Assembly (NCBI GenBank): GCA_035695045.1
Contig: DASSEX010000080.1
Coordinates: 19,118 to 83,117, forward strand
Origin: DASSKP01 sp035695045
GTDB lineage: Bacteria; Actinomycetota; Actinomycetes; JAFAQI01
Reading direction: 5' to 3'
DNA: 64,000 nucleotides
Every line of letters starts with the position of its first letter. Position 1 is the first letter of the stretch. The position numbers were made by a program, and so were the translations under genes. Of the stretch, positions 24,914 to 33,693 are shown piece after piece. The notes below the pieces were generated by a model. That model was not told where the DNA came from. It made no database searches and worked only from the letters and a program-made list of their open reading frames with translations.

Positions 24914-25803
24914 ACCGGGGCGGGTGACGGCGCCTTGTCGAGCAGGTCGGCCACGACCGGCCCGAGCTCGTCGGGGTTCCAGCGCGCGCCCTTGTCGACA
25001 CGCGGACCGTGCTGCCAGCCGTCCGCGACGCTGACGATGCCGCCCTCGACCTCGAACACGCGGCCGGTGACGTCGCGGGACTCGTTGCTGCCGAGCCAGA
25101 CGACCAGGGGTGAGACGTTGTCCGGAGCCATCGCGTCGAATCCGCTCTGGGGCGCCTTCATCATGTCCGGCATCGCGACTTCGGTCATCCGGGTGCGGGC
25201 CGCCGGTGCGATCGCGTTGACGGTCACGCCGTAACGCCCCATCTCGGCAGCCGCGACGAGAGTCAGCCCGACGATGCCGGCCTTCGCCGCGCTGTAGTTG
25301 CCCTGTCCGACGCTGCCCATGAGCCCGGCACCGGAGGAGGTGTTGATGACCCGCGCGTCGACGGCGTTGCCGGCCTTGGCCTGCTCGCGCCAGTAGCCGG
25401 CCGCATGTCGCATCGTGCAGAAGTGGCCGCGCAGGTGCACGCGGATGACGGCGTCCCACTCCTCGACCGACATGTTCGCCAGCATCCGGTCGCGCAGGAA
25501 ACCGGCGTTGTTGACGAGCACGTCGAGCGTTCCGAACTCGTCGATCGCCGTCTGCACGAGCCGGCCGGCGCCTTCCCAGTCGGCGACGTTGTCGGTGTTG
25601 GCGACAGCCTCGCCACCGGCGGCGCGGATCTCGTCGACGACCTGCTGCGCCGGGCCGGCCGACGACCCCTCGCCCTCGCGGGACGTGCCGATGTCGTTGA
25701 CGACCACCCGCGCACCTTCGCCCGCGAACGCCAGCGCGTGGGCGCGGCCGAGACCGTTGCCGGCGCCCGTCACGATGACGACCCGACCATCACACAGACT
25801 CAT
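24898..25803 (-). CDS. Short-chain dehydrogenase, Rv3548c-like
   Basis: A 301-residue SDR with TGAGNGLGRAHALAFA, VVVNDIG, NNAGFLRDRMLANMSVEEWD, the catalytic Ser in VINTSSGAGLMG, and YSAAKAGIVGLT. The C-terminal extension with WQHGPRVDKGARW and the end PVYGAS agree with my memory of Rv3548c, a KstR2-regulon SDR of mycobacterial steroid C/D-ring catabolism. It follows the next SDR by 22 bases, so both are transcribed from the operator at 26599. It probably oxidises a beta-hydroxyacyl-CoA; the ortholog claim needs alignment. Confidence 0.86.
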   Translation of the reverse strand: MSLCDGRVVIVTGAGNGLGRAHALAFAGEGARVVVNDIGTSREGEGSSAGPAQQVVDEIRAAGGEAVANTDNVADWEGAGRLVQTAIDEFGTLDVLVNNAGFLRDRMLANMSVEEWDAVIRVHLRGHFCTMRHAAGYWREQAKAGNAVDARVINTSSGAGLMGSVGQGNYSAAKAGIVGLTLVAAAEMGRYGVTVNAIAPAARTRMTEVAMPDMMKAPQSGFDAMAPDNVSPLVVWLGSNESRDVTGRVFEVEGGIVSVADGWQHGPRVDKGARWNPDELGPVVADLLDKAPSPAPVYGAS

Positions 25804-25825
25804 TTGCGCGCCTCCGGCACGACCT

Positions 25826-26584
25826 TCATCGCAGGTACGCCTGTCCGCCGTCGGCCATCAGCGTCGAACCGGTGACATAGCTCGCGTCCTCGCTGAGCAG
25901 GAAGGCGACGGCGCGCCCGACGTCCTTCTCGAGGTCGCCCACGCGGCCCAGCGGGATCGTCGAGACGAAGTCGTCGAACTCCTTCGGCGCGAACTCGCTC
26001 CACATCTGCAGTCCCGGCGACATCCCGTTGGGGATCACGTTGTTGACGCGGATGCCGTCCTTGCCCCACTCCAGCGCCGCCATCCGCGTCAGCGTGCGGA
26101 TCATCTCCTTCGTGCCGGCGTAGAGCGTGAAGCCGGGAAGGTCGTTGCGCAGGGCGGACCCGGTGCCGAGGTTGACGACCGACCCTCTGGACTCCTTGAG
26201 GGCGGGATAGGCCGCCTGCATGAACCACAGCGAGCCGAGGAACCCCGACTCCCAGGTGCGGCGCGCGTCTTTCTCCGTGATGTCGAGGACAGGTCCCAGC
26301 GCGACCATCTGCGCGTTGTTGACCAGGCCGTCGATTCGCCCGAAGCGCCCGGTCGTCTGCGCGATGCACGCGTCGACCTGGTCGCGGTGGCGGACGTCGC
26401 ACTGCACGGCGAGCGCCTCGACTCCTCGCGCGCGGACCTCTTCCGCGGTCTTCTCGACCTTGTCGAGAGTCCGGCCGGCCGCGACGATGTGCGCGCCCTC
26501 GGCCGCACAGGCGAACGCGATGCCCTGACCGATGCCCTGCCCGGCACCCGTGACGAGCACCACCTTGCCGTCGAGCCTGCCCAC
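25826..26584 (-). CDS. Short-chain dehydrogenase, Rv3549c-like
   Basis: A 252-residue SDR with TGAGQGIGQGIAFACA, CDVRHRDQVDACIAQ, and NNAQMVALGPV. The catalytic region has NLGTGSALRNDLPGFTLYAGTK, in which Tyr and Lys are present and the Ser position is shifted. The end TGSTLMADGGQAYLR is a classical SDR terminus. The GTG start at 26584 has a GGGAGG ribosome binding site, so unlike its neighbours this message is not leaderless. It is the first gene after the operator at 26599-26615 and precedes the Rv3548c-like SDR, the same pairing as in mycobacteria. Confidence 0.86.
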   Translation of the reverse strand: MGRLDGKVVLVTGAGQGIGQGIAFACAAEGAHIVAAGRTLDKVEKTAEEVRARGVEALAVQCDVRHRDQVDACIAQTTGRFGRIDGLVNNAQMVALGPVLDITEKDARRTWESGFLGSLWFMQAAYPALKESRGSVVNLGTGSALRNDLPGFTLYAGTKEMIRTLTRMAALEWGKDGIRVNNVIPNGMSPGLQMWSEFAPKEFDDFVSTIPLGRVGDLEKDVGRAVAFLLSEDASYVTGSTLMADGGQAYLR

Positions 26585-26598
26585 GGCGACCTCCCGTT

Positions 26599-26615
26599 TC
26601 TGACGCGGCGTCAGA
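26599..26615. promoter_or_regulatory. Perfect palindromic operator, site 5
   Basis: TCTGACGC-G-GCGTCAGA is a perfect 17-base palindrome between the divergent SDR pair and the acyl-CoA dehydrogenase pair. On the right, TATCGT (26624-26629) stands 6 bases before the GTG at 26636. Confidence 0.87.
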
Positions 26616-26635
26616 TTACCCGTTATCGTCATCTG

Positions 26636-27829
26636 GTGGACCTGCGCTACTCGTCGGCGGAGCTGGCGTTCCGCGACGAGCTGCGCCAGTGGCTGTCGGC
26701 GACGCTGCCGACGCTGCCGGCCAAGCCGGCTGCCGACGACTGGCCGGCGCGGCGTGCCTACGACACCGCGTGGCAGCGCAAGCTCCACGACGCCGGCTAC
26801 GCCGGCATCAACTGGCCGAAGGAGCACGGCGGCCGCGGGGCCACGCCGACGGAGCACCTGATCTTTCTCGAGGAGACCGAGCGCGCGGGGGCGCCGTACG
26901 TCGGCGTCAACTTCGTCGGCCTGCTCCATGCCGGTCCCACGCTGATCGCCGAGGCGTCGGACGAGCAGCGGTCGGCGCATCTGCCCGCGATCCTTCGCGG
27001 CGACGAGGTGTGGTGCCAGGGCTTCAGCGAACCGACGGCGGGCTCCGACCTCGCCTCCCTGCGGACGCGTGCGGTCCGCGACGGTGACCACTACGTCGTC
27101 ACCGGCCACAAGCTCTGGACGTCGTACGCGACCGTCGCGGACTACTGCGAGCTGCTGGTGCGGACCGATCCGGACGCACCGAAGCACAAGGGCATCACGT
27201 GGCTGGTCATGCCGATGGACTCCCCCGGCATCGAGATCCGGCCGCTCAAGACGGTGCTGGGCTCGAGCGAGTTCAGCGAGATGTACCTCGACGAGGTGCG
27301 CATCCCCGTCGCCAACCGCGTGGGCGAGGAGAACGACGGCTGGCGGGTCACGATGGTCACGCTGTCGTTCGAGCGCGGGACAGCCTGGGTCGACCAGATC
27401 GTCGACTCGGTGCGGCTCGTCGGCGACCTGGCGACGATCGCGAAGAAGGTGACCCGACGGTCGGCGACGGCGTGGGACGACGTCGGCCTGCGCCGTGACA
27501 TCGCCCATCTGGCGGCGGAGTTCGACGCCCTGTGGGCGCTGACCAAACGCGGTGTCTCGGAGGCGTCCGCGTCACCGACCGGGGTGCCCGGCGTCGGTGC
27601 TTCGGTGCTGAAGCTGCGCTACACGGAGGCCCGACAGCGGCTGATGGACCTCGCGGCGCGCGCGCTCGGCCGGGCGTCGTTGTCGCGCGCCGACATCGGC
27701 GGCCTGCCGGGGGGCGAGTTCATCGAGGAGCGGGTCAACTCGCTCTCCTACACGATCGCGGCGGGCACGTCGCAGATCCAGCGCAACATCATCGGCGAAC
27801 GCATCCTCGGTCTGCCGAGGGAGCGTTGA
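26636..27829 (+). CDS. Acyl-CoA dehydrogenase, large subunit type
   Basis: A 397-residue acyl-CoA dehydrogenase. It has NWPKEHGGRGATPTEH, the flavin motif WCQGFSEPTAGSDLASLRT, TSYATVADYCELLVRTDP, and the C-terminal AAGTSQIQRNIIGERILG. The GTG start follows TATCGT by 6 bases. A shorter dehydrogenase gene begins 1 base after its stop, so the two probably form an alpha-beta heterotetramer, as shown for several steroid-type dehydrogenases. I cannot match it to a particular mycobacterial FadE; C/D-ring or side-chain fragments are possible substrates. Confidence 0.88.
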   Translation: MDLRYSSAELAFRDELRQWLSATLPTLPAKPAADDWPARRAYDTAWQRKLHDAGYAGINWPKEHGGRGATPTEHLIFLEETERAGAPYVGVNFVGLLHAGPTLIAEASDEQRSAHLPAILRGDEVWCQGFSEPTAGSDLASLRTRAVRDGDHYVVTGHKLWTSYATVADYCELLVRTDPDAPKHKGITWLVMPMDSPGIEIRPLKTVLGSSEFSEMYLDEVRIPVANRVGEENDGWRVTMVTLSFERGTAWVDQIVDSVRLVGDLATIAKKVTRRSATAWDDVGLRRDIAHLAAEFDALWALTKRGVSEASASPTGVPGVGASVLKLRYTEARQRLMDLAARALGRASLSRADIGGLPGGEFIEERVNSLSYTIAAGTSQIQRNIIGERILGLPRER

Positions 27830-27830
27830 C

Positions 27831-28745
27831 GTGAACTTCCTTCCGACCTCGGAGCAGCTCGATCTGCAGCAGGGGGTGCGCGAGCTGCTCGACGCGCGCT
27901 TCCCGCTGGAGAAGCTGCCAGGCGGCTTCGCCGCCGACGTGTGGCGCTCTCTCGCCGAGACCGGCGTCTTCTCGTTGCGCACCGACCTCGAGCTCGGTCT
28001 CGCCGATACCGTCCTCGTGTTCGAGGAGCTCGGTCGCGCCTGTGTGCCGGGTCCACTCGTCGGCACGCTGCTCATGGCCGGCCGAGCCGACGGGCCGGTG
28101 ACCGTGGCCGATGCGGCCGAGCAACCGCTGCTGGTTCCGCACCTCGACGTCTCCTCGTCCGTGCTGCTGTTCGACGGCGATGTCGCGCGGCTGTGCGCTG
28201 CATCGGCGCTGTCCGGCCCGGTCGTCGCCGAGCCGGTCGATCCGCTGACGCCGCTGCACGAAGTCGTCGCCCTGCCGGCCGGCGAGGTCGTTGCCCGTGG
28301 CGACAAGGTGGAGGTCCTGCGGCGTGACGGCGCGCTGCTGACCGCCGCACTCCAGGTCGGCATCGCGGCGCGGTTGACCGATCTCGCGGTCGACTACGCG
28401 AAGCAACGTGAGCAGTTCGGCCGGACGATCGGCTCGTTCCAGGCGGTGAAGCACATCTGCGCGGACATGTTCGTCCGCACCGAGATCGCCCGGGTCGCCC
28501 TCCACGCCGCAGCGGTCAGCTGTGACGACGAGTCCGTCGGTGCCGCCTCGCGTGCAGTGGCCGGCGCCAAGCTGCTCGCCGACGAGGCGGCCACAGTCAA
28601 CAGCCGTTCGTGCGTGCAGGTCCACGGCGGCATGGGCTTCACGTGGGAGGTGCCGGTGCACTTCTTCCTCAAGCGCGCCTGGCTGCACGCGACGGAGTTC
28701 GGCACGGCGGACGACCACGCCGAGGCGCTCGCCGAGCTGCTGTGA
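27831..28745 (+). CDS. Acyl-CoA dehydrogenase, small subunit type
   Basis: At 304 residues this is about 80 shorter than a classical family member; the mid beta-domain is reduced. The C-terminal helical domain is complete: DYAKQREQFGRTIGSFQAVKH and VHGGMGFTWEVPVHFF. Short chains of this kind pair with a full-length partner to make shared FAD sites, like FadE32/33 or ChsE1. The GTG start lies 1 base after the large subunit, and its TGA overlaps the GTG of the next ligase (GTGA), so all three are tightly coupled. Confidence 0.86.
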   Translation: MNFLPTSEQLDLQQGVRELLDARFPLEKLPGGFAADVWRSLAETGVFSLRTDLELGLADTVLVFEELGRACVPGPLVGTLLMAGRADGPVTVADAAEQPLLVPHLDVSSSVLLFDGDVARLCAASALSGPVVAEPVDPLTPLHEVVALPAGEVVARGDKVEVLRRDGALLTAALQVGIAARLTDLAVDYAKQREQFGRTIGSFQAVKHICADMFVRTEIARVALHAAAVSCDDESVGAASRAVAGAKLLADEAATVNSRSCVQVHGGMGFTWEVPVHFFLKRAWLHATEFGTADDHAEALAELL

Positions 28746-30226
28746 GCTCTCTTGCCTCACTGTCCGGCCGATCACCGAACGACATCGCGGTCGAGGACGG
28801 CGTACGACGGCTGACGTGGGCGGAGCTCGACGCCCGCTCGCTCGCGGTGGCCCACGGCCTCGGGACCGCCGGGGCTGCATCCGGGTCGCACGTCGCGATA
28901 TCCGTGGGCAACCGGGTCGAGTTCGTCGAAGCCGTCATCGGCGCCTGGCGGGCAGGCTGCGCCTACACGCCGCTGAAGACGAGCTGGACCGCGGACGAGG
29001 TCGGCGTCGTCCTCGACGACGCGTCGACCAAGGTGGTCGTGACCGACCGCGACGGAGCGCGTTCCGCAGCTGCTTCGCGCGGGGTTGTGGTCATCGACGT
29101 GGACAGCGGCTACGAGGAGTGGCTCGCCGCGCAGCCCGATGCCCCGCTCGAGGACCGCTGTGGCTACAAGCTGCCGTTCACGTCGGGGACGACCGGCCGT
29201 CCGAAGCCCGTCGTCATGAGCGGATCGGGGACGACGCCGTTCTCCGCCGGCTGGCAGGGCATCGCACGCTATGCCGAGCTCTTGGGCCTGCCCGGCGACG
29301 GCGTGCACCTGTTCGTCTCCCGCCTGTTCAACGGCGCACCGCAGACGTTCGGGTTCGGTGCGCTGGCACGTGGCGCGACCCTGCGCATCCTGCCGCGATG
29401 GGACGCGCGTGCCGCACTGTCGGCGTTCGCGGATCGCGACGTGACGTCCACCATCATGGTGCCGACGATGTTCCGCCAGCTGCTCGCGCTGCCCGACGTC
29501 GACCGCTCGTCCTCACCGGCTCCGGGCCTGCGCACGTTGCTGCACGGCGGCGAACCGTGCCCGCTCCCGGTGAAGCAGGCGATCGCGGACTGGTTCGGCG
29601 ACGTGCTGGTGGAGTACTACGGCTTCACCGAAGGCGGCATGACGCTCGTCCGCGCGGACGAGTGGCAGTCGCGCCCCGGCACGGTCGGGCGACCGCTGCC
29701 CGGCCTGCACGTCGAGATCCGCGCGGACGACGGGTCCGTCGTGCCTGCCGGGACAGAGGGAACGGTCTACTTCCGCACCGACGGCGGGCGACGGTTCCGC
29801 TACGGCGGTGACGACGCGAAGACGGAGTCGGCACACGTCGGCGACGCGTTCACCGTCGGCGACATCGGCCGGGTCGACGACGACGGCTTCCTTTATCTCT
29901 CCGGCCGCGCGGCAGACGTCGTGATCTCGGCCGGGGTCAACATCTACCCGGCCGAGATCGAAGCCGCACTGAGCGACGTGGCCGGAGTCGTTGACCTGTG
30001 TGCTGTCGGCGCGCCGGACGACGAGCGGGGGGAGATCGTCGTGCTGCACGTCGTGCTGGGCGAGGGCACGCTGCTTCCCGACGTGGTCGACGCACTCGAG
30101 GCCGCCGCCGAGCAACGGCTGGCGCCGTACAAGCGGCCTCGCGAGATCGTCGTCGACGCCGAGCTCCCCCGCGACCCGACCGGCAAGCTGCTCCGCCGCG
30201 TCCTCCGTGACGCCGTGCGTCACTGA
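28742..30226 (+). CDS. Acyl-CoA synthetase (AMP-forming)
   Basis: A 494-residue ANL ligase with PFTSGTTGRPKPVVMS, the adenine motif YYGFTEGGMT, FTVGDIGRVDDDGFLYLSGR, and the C-terminal LPRDPTGKLLRR with the catalytic Lys. It is shorter than the synthetase at 22902 and diverges from it, so it activates a different acid. Third in the dehydrogenase operon, it would supply the CoA ester that the pair then oxidises. The start GTG at 28742 overlaps the preceding stop as GTGA; an open frame upstream is a shadow. Its end overlaps the ABC ATPase gene by 7 bases convergently. Confidence 0.9.
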   Translation: MSSLASLSGRSPNDIAVEDGVRRLTWAELDARSLAVAHGLGTAGAASGSHVAISVGNRVEFVEAVIGAWRAGCAYTPLKTSWTADEVGVVLDDASTKVVVTDRDGARSAAASRGVVVIDVDSGYEEWLAAQPDAPLEDRCGYKLPFTSGTTGRPKPVVMSGSGTTPFSAGWQGIARYAELLGLPGDGVHLFVSRLFNGAPQTFGFGALARGATLRILPRWDARAALSAFADRDVTSTIMVPTMFRQLLALPDVDRSSSPAPGLRTLLHGGEPCPLPVKQAIADWFGDVLVEYYGFTEGGMTLVRADEWQSRPGTVGRPLPGLHVEIRADDGSVVPAGTEGTVYFRTDGGRRFRYGGDDAKTESAHVGDAFTVGDIGRVDDDGFLYLSGRAADVVISAGVNIYPAEIEAALSDVAGVVDLCAVGAPDDERGEIVVLHVVLGEGTLLPDVVDALEAAAEQRLAPYKRPREIVVDAELPRDPTGKLLRRVLRDAVRH

Positions 30227-31671
30227 CGTTTGTCACTGCCGAGGTACGCCGCCGCGATCCGCGCCGGGTCTGCGGCAAGCGCGGCGCCGGTGTCACTGAG
30301 GACGATGCGCCCGGCGACGAGCACGTAAGCGCGGTCAGCGACCGAGAGCGCAAGATCTGCGTGCTGCTCGGCGAGCAGGATCGCCGTCCCCCTCTCGGCG
30401 AGACGGGACAACGCCGGCATCAGCTCCGCGACGACGACGGGCGCGAGCCCGAGGCTCAGCTCGTCCACGATGAGCAACCTCGGTCGCCGGGCCAGCGCGC
30501 GGGCGAGTGCGAGCAGCTGCTGCTCGCCCCCGGACAGCCGACCGGCCGCCCGCCGCAGCACCGGCTGGAGCCCCGGCAGCAGGTCGAGCGTGTCTGCGAC
30601 CGCCGCCCGGTCCGAGGTCATCAACCGCAGGTTCTCCTCGACGGTGAGGCCGCCGAAGACCCGGTGCTCCTGCAGGACGTGCGCGACACCGCGGCGGGCC
30701 TGCCGGAAGCCACCGCCGCGCAACGGCTCGCCGAGCACCTCGATCCGGCCGTGGACGTGCGGCACCGCGCCGGACACCGCGAGCAGGGTCGTGGTCTTTC
30801 CCGCGCCGTTGGGACCCAGCAACGCCACGATCTCGCCCTGCCCCACCTCCAGGTCGACGTCGCGCACGACCGGCGCGGCCCCGTAACCCGCGCTCAGACC
30901 ACTCACGGCGAGCGCCGGTGCCCTCCCTTCAGCGGCCCGCTGTCGGCCCTCGCTCACGGCCGGCGCCCGGCTGCCACCGACATATGCGGCCGCGACAGCC
31001 GAGTCCTTGCGGATCGCATCGGGGTCTCCGTCAGCGATCAGCCGACCGAAGTCGAGAACGAGCACGCGTTCGCAGGTCTGCAGGACGAGAGCGAGATCAT
31101 GGTCGACGAGCAGCACGGCCGTGCCTGCCGCAGCGATCTGCGGCAGGACGGACATGAGCTCGCGGCGCTCGGCCGTGTCGAGACCGGCGGCTGGTTCGTC
31201 GAGGAGCAGCAACCGTGGACGAGCGGCGAGCGCCCGGGCCATGGCGAGACGTTTGCGCTCACCGTGCGGCAACGCGCCGGCCAGCCGGGAGTCGTCCCCG
31301 GACAGCCCGACAGTTGCAGCCGCCGCTCGACCGTCCGCGGCGCCCCTGCCGGCAGACTCGGTGGCCACCAGCAGGTTCTCGGCCACGCTCAGCTCGTCGA
31401 ACAGCTCGATGGACTGGAACGTCCTGCCGATCCCCATTGCCGCTCGCCGGTGCGGGGTCAGGTCGTCGACGCACGTGCCTGCGATGCGCACGCTCCCGCA
31501 CGAGGTGCGCACGTAGCCGCCGACTACGTCGAGCAACGTCGTCTTGCCGGCGCCGTTCGGTCCGATGAGGCCGGTGACGGAGCCTTCGCGCACGTCGAAG
31601 GACACGTCGCTCAGAGCGTGCAGCTCACCGAAGGAGACGGAGACGCCGTCGACGGAGAGCACCGACGTCAT
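30220..31671 (-). CDS. Fused LivG-LivF-type ABC ATPase
   Basis: A 483-residue protein containing two complete ATP-binding cassettes of the hydrophobic-amino-acid uptake (HAAT) class. The first Walker A is GPNGAGKTT at residues 37-45 with signature LPHGE (about 133) and Walker B LLLLDEP. The second Walker A is at about 285-293 with signature LSGGEQQ and Walker B LLIVDE. A short linker lies near residues 232-250. LivG and LivF are normally separate proteins, so this fusion fixes a 1:1 pairing. The ATG start overlaps the permease stop as ATGA. Confidence 0.92.
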   Translation of the reverse strand: MTSVLSVDGVSVSFGELHALSDVSFDVREGSVTGLIGPNGAGKTTLLDVVGGYVRTSCGSVRIAGTCVDDLTPHRRAAMGIGRTFQSIELFDELSVAENLLVATESAGRGAADGRAAAATVGLSGDDSRLAGALPHGERKRLAMARALAARPRLLLLDEPAAGLDTAERRELMSVLPQIAAAGTAVLLVDHDLALVLQTCERVLVLDFGRLIADGDPDAIRKDSAVAAAYVGGSRAPAVSEGRQRAAEGRAPALAVSGLSAGYGAAPVVRDVDLEVGQGEIVALLGPNGAGKTTTLLAVSGAVPHVHGRIEVLGEPLRGGGFRQARRGVAHVLQEHRVFGGLTVEENLRLMTSDRAAVADTLDLLPGLQPVLRRAAGRLSGGEQQLLALARALARRPRLLIVDELSLGLAPVVVAELMPALSRLAERGTAILLAEQHADLALSVADRAYVLVAGRIVLSDTGAALAADPARIAAAYLGSDKRQ

Positions 31672-33614
31672 CGACGCACACTCCCGGCCAGGCGGAGCCC
31701 GCGTCTGACTGCTCCCGTGATCCCGTCCGGCGCCAGGACGATCGCGATGACCACCGCGACACCGCTCGCGAACAGCTGGTAGCGGCCGAGCCCCGCGACG
31801 TTGTCGAGCAGCGTGAACACGATGCCACCGCTCACCAGAGCTCCGCCGACGACTGCTCCGCTGATCCGTCCGATCCCGCCCACGTAGGCAACCGCGACGA
31901 CGCCGAGCGAGACGACGATGTCGAACGAGCCGAACGACAGCCGGCCCTGCTCCCAGCCGATCAGTGCCCCGGCGAGCCCGGCGAGGAACGCGGAAAGGGT
32001 GAAGCCGACCAGCTTGGTCGAGACGACGGACACCCCCAGCGACTGCGCGGCGCGTTCATTGGCACGAACCGCAAGCAGTCTGCGACCCATCGGTGCTCCG
32101 CGCAGGGCCGCCACCGCGGCACCGGCAGCCACGACCACCGCGAGGACGAACAGCGCGAAGCCGATCCGCGGATAACCCGCACCGCCCGCTCCGGGGCCGA
32201 TCGCGTGGCCAGCGATGGACGGCGGCCGGACCACAGAACCGGCGAAGCCACCCGTGAGTGTCGGGCTCTGGAACAGCAGAGCCTCTACCGCCAGCGCAGC
32301 CGCAAGAGTGGCGACCGCCAGCGACGGCCCCCGCACCCGCAGCGCCGGGAACCCGATCGCCAGCCCCACGACAGCCGCGAGGGTCGCGGCGACGAGGGCG
32401 TCGACGGGGAAGGGCACGCCCAGCGACACCTGCAACCGGGACAGTGTGAAGCCGGCGACGCCGGCGAACGCCATCTGCGCCAGAGACAGCTGCCCGAGGT
32501 AACCCGTCACGACGACGACCGACAGGCAGACGACGATGCCGATCAGGCTGTTCAGCAGGGCGACGCGGTAGTCGCCGTGCACCAGCAACAGCAGGACGAC
32601 GCCGGCAGTCGCCGCCGCGATGGTCGGTGCCGCCGGTCGGACCGGGCCGGCGACGACCGGCGTACGAAGTGCCAGCTCCTCGCCCCGCGGCGGGACGAGC
32701 GAACCGCGAGCCACGGCTGCGCCGATGATGAGGAGCAGGGGCAGCGCCTTGCCGACACCGGTCGCGGGCAGCCAGGACGCGTGCGTCTGCACGTCGAGCA
32801 GCAGCGACTGCACCATCCCGAGCGCCAAGGCGGCGACCGTCGTCACGGCGAACGACGAGAACCCGGCGACCAGCACGGCCGCTAGCGCGGGGACGACCAG
32901 CAGCGCGAACGTCACCGGATCGGCCGTCGTGATCGGCCCGATGACGACACCGGCCGCACCCGCGAGTACGCCGGCGAGAACCCAGTTGGCCGCGGCGACG
33001 CGGTCCGGGCTCCAGCCGGCGAGCGCGAGGGCCGTCTCGCTCTGCGCCGCCGCCCGGCTGGCCAGGCCGAACCGGGTGCGGCGGTACAGGACCGAGAGCG
33101 CGGCCGTCACCACGATGACGAGGCCGGCCAGCCACAGCCGGTCGCTCGGGATGCGCGCACCGAGGACGTTGACGGGTCTCGACGGAAGCAGTCGCGGCAC
33201 CGACAGCGCGTCGGCGCCGTACTGCAAGGTGACGATGGCCTGCAGCGCGATCATCACGCCGACGGAGGCGACCAGCCGGGAAAGCGCCGGTGCGGCGCGC
33301 AGCGGGCGGAACACCAGGACGTAGAGCAGCAGTTCGAGCAGGGTGGTCGCGACCACCGCGACGGCTGCCGCCGCAGCGGTCGGCAGCACGTGCAGGTGCA
33401 CCCGGCCACCCGCGCCGGGGAGCGGGAGCAACAGGTCGCCGTCGACAGCGAGCCCGACGAAGACGTAGGCGCCGTACATCGCGGCGGCGCCATGAGCGAA
33501 GTTGACGACACCGGACGAGCGGTAGGTCAGCAGCAGCCCCAGCGCGATCGCGGCGTAGATCGCCCCGGCGCCGATGCCGAGCAGCAGGAACTGCAGATAG
33601 GTCTCGATCGCCAC
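31668..33614 (-). CDS. Fused LivH-LivM-type ABC permease
   Basis: A 648-residue membrane protein. The first half (about 1-300) is LivH-like, with GAIYAAIALGLLLTYRSSGVVNFAHG at its start. The second half (about 335-648) is LivM-like, with YLGQLSLAQMAFAGVAGF and the EAA-type loop GAPMGRRLLAVRANERAAQSLGV. Together they give some 14-18 membrane segments. Normally these are two genes. The GTG start faces the divergent binding-protein gene across 79 bases. The transported compound is unknown; branched-chain amino acids, amides or steroid acids would all suit this class. Confidence 0.92.
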   Translation of the reverse strand: MAIETYLQFLLLGIGAGAIYAAIALGLLLTYRSSGVVNFAHGAAAMYGAYVFVGLAVDGDLLLPLPGAGGRVHLHVLPTAAAAAVAVVATTLLELLLYVLVFRPLRAAPALSRLVASVGVMIALQAIVTLQYGADALSVPRLLPSRPVNVLGARIPSDRLWLAGLVIVVTAALSVLYRRTRFGLASRAAAQSETALALAGWSPDRVAAANWVLAGVLAGAAGVVIGPITTADPVTFALLVVPALAAVLVAGFSSFAVTTVAALALGMVQSLLLDVQTHASWLPATGVGKALPLLLIIGAAVARGSLVPPRGEELALRTPVVAGPVRPAAPTIAAATAGVVLLLLVHGDYRVALLNSLIGIVVCLSVVVVTGYLGQLSLAQMAFAGVAGFTLSRLQVSLGVPFPVDALVAATLAAVVGLAIGFPALRVRGPSLAVATLAAALAVEALLFQSPTLTGGFAGSVVRPPSIAGHAIGPGAGGAGYPRIGFALFVLAVVVAAGAAVAALRGAPMGRRLLAVRANERAAQSLGVSVVSTKLVGFTLSAFLAGLAGALIGWEQGRLSFGSFDIVVSLGVVAVAYVGGIGRISGAVVGGALVSGGIVFTLLDNVAGLGRYQLFASGVAVVIAIVLAPDGITGAVRRGLRLAGSVRR

Positions 33615-33693
33615 AGCATCGCGTGTCGCGCCACCGCCGGGCGGGATTCACGACATCGCCGCGAAACGGCGACCTGGTCGCGACAATGGCGGG

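Noticed and set aside
25826..27508. Minus-strand frame of 560 codons fusing the SDR to an upstream domain
   Set aside because: The part upstream of 26584 is the shadow of the acyl-CoA dehydrogenase gene and would read through the operator; the GTG at 26584 has a good ribosome binding site.
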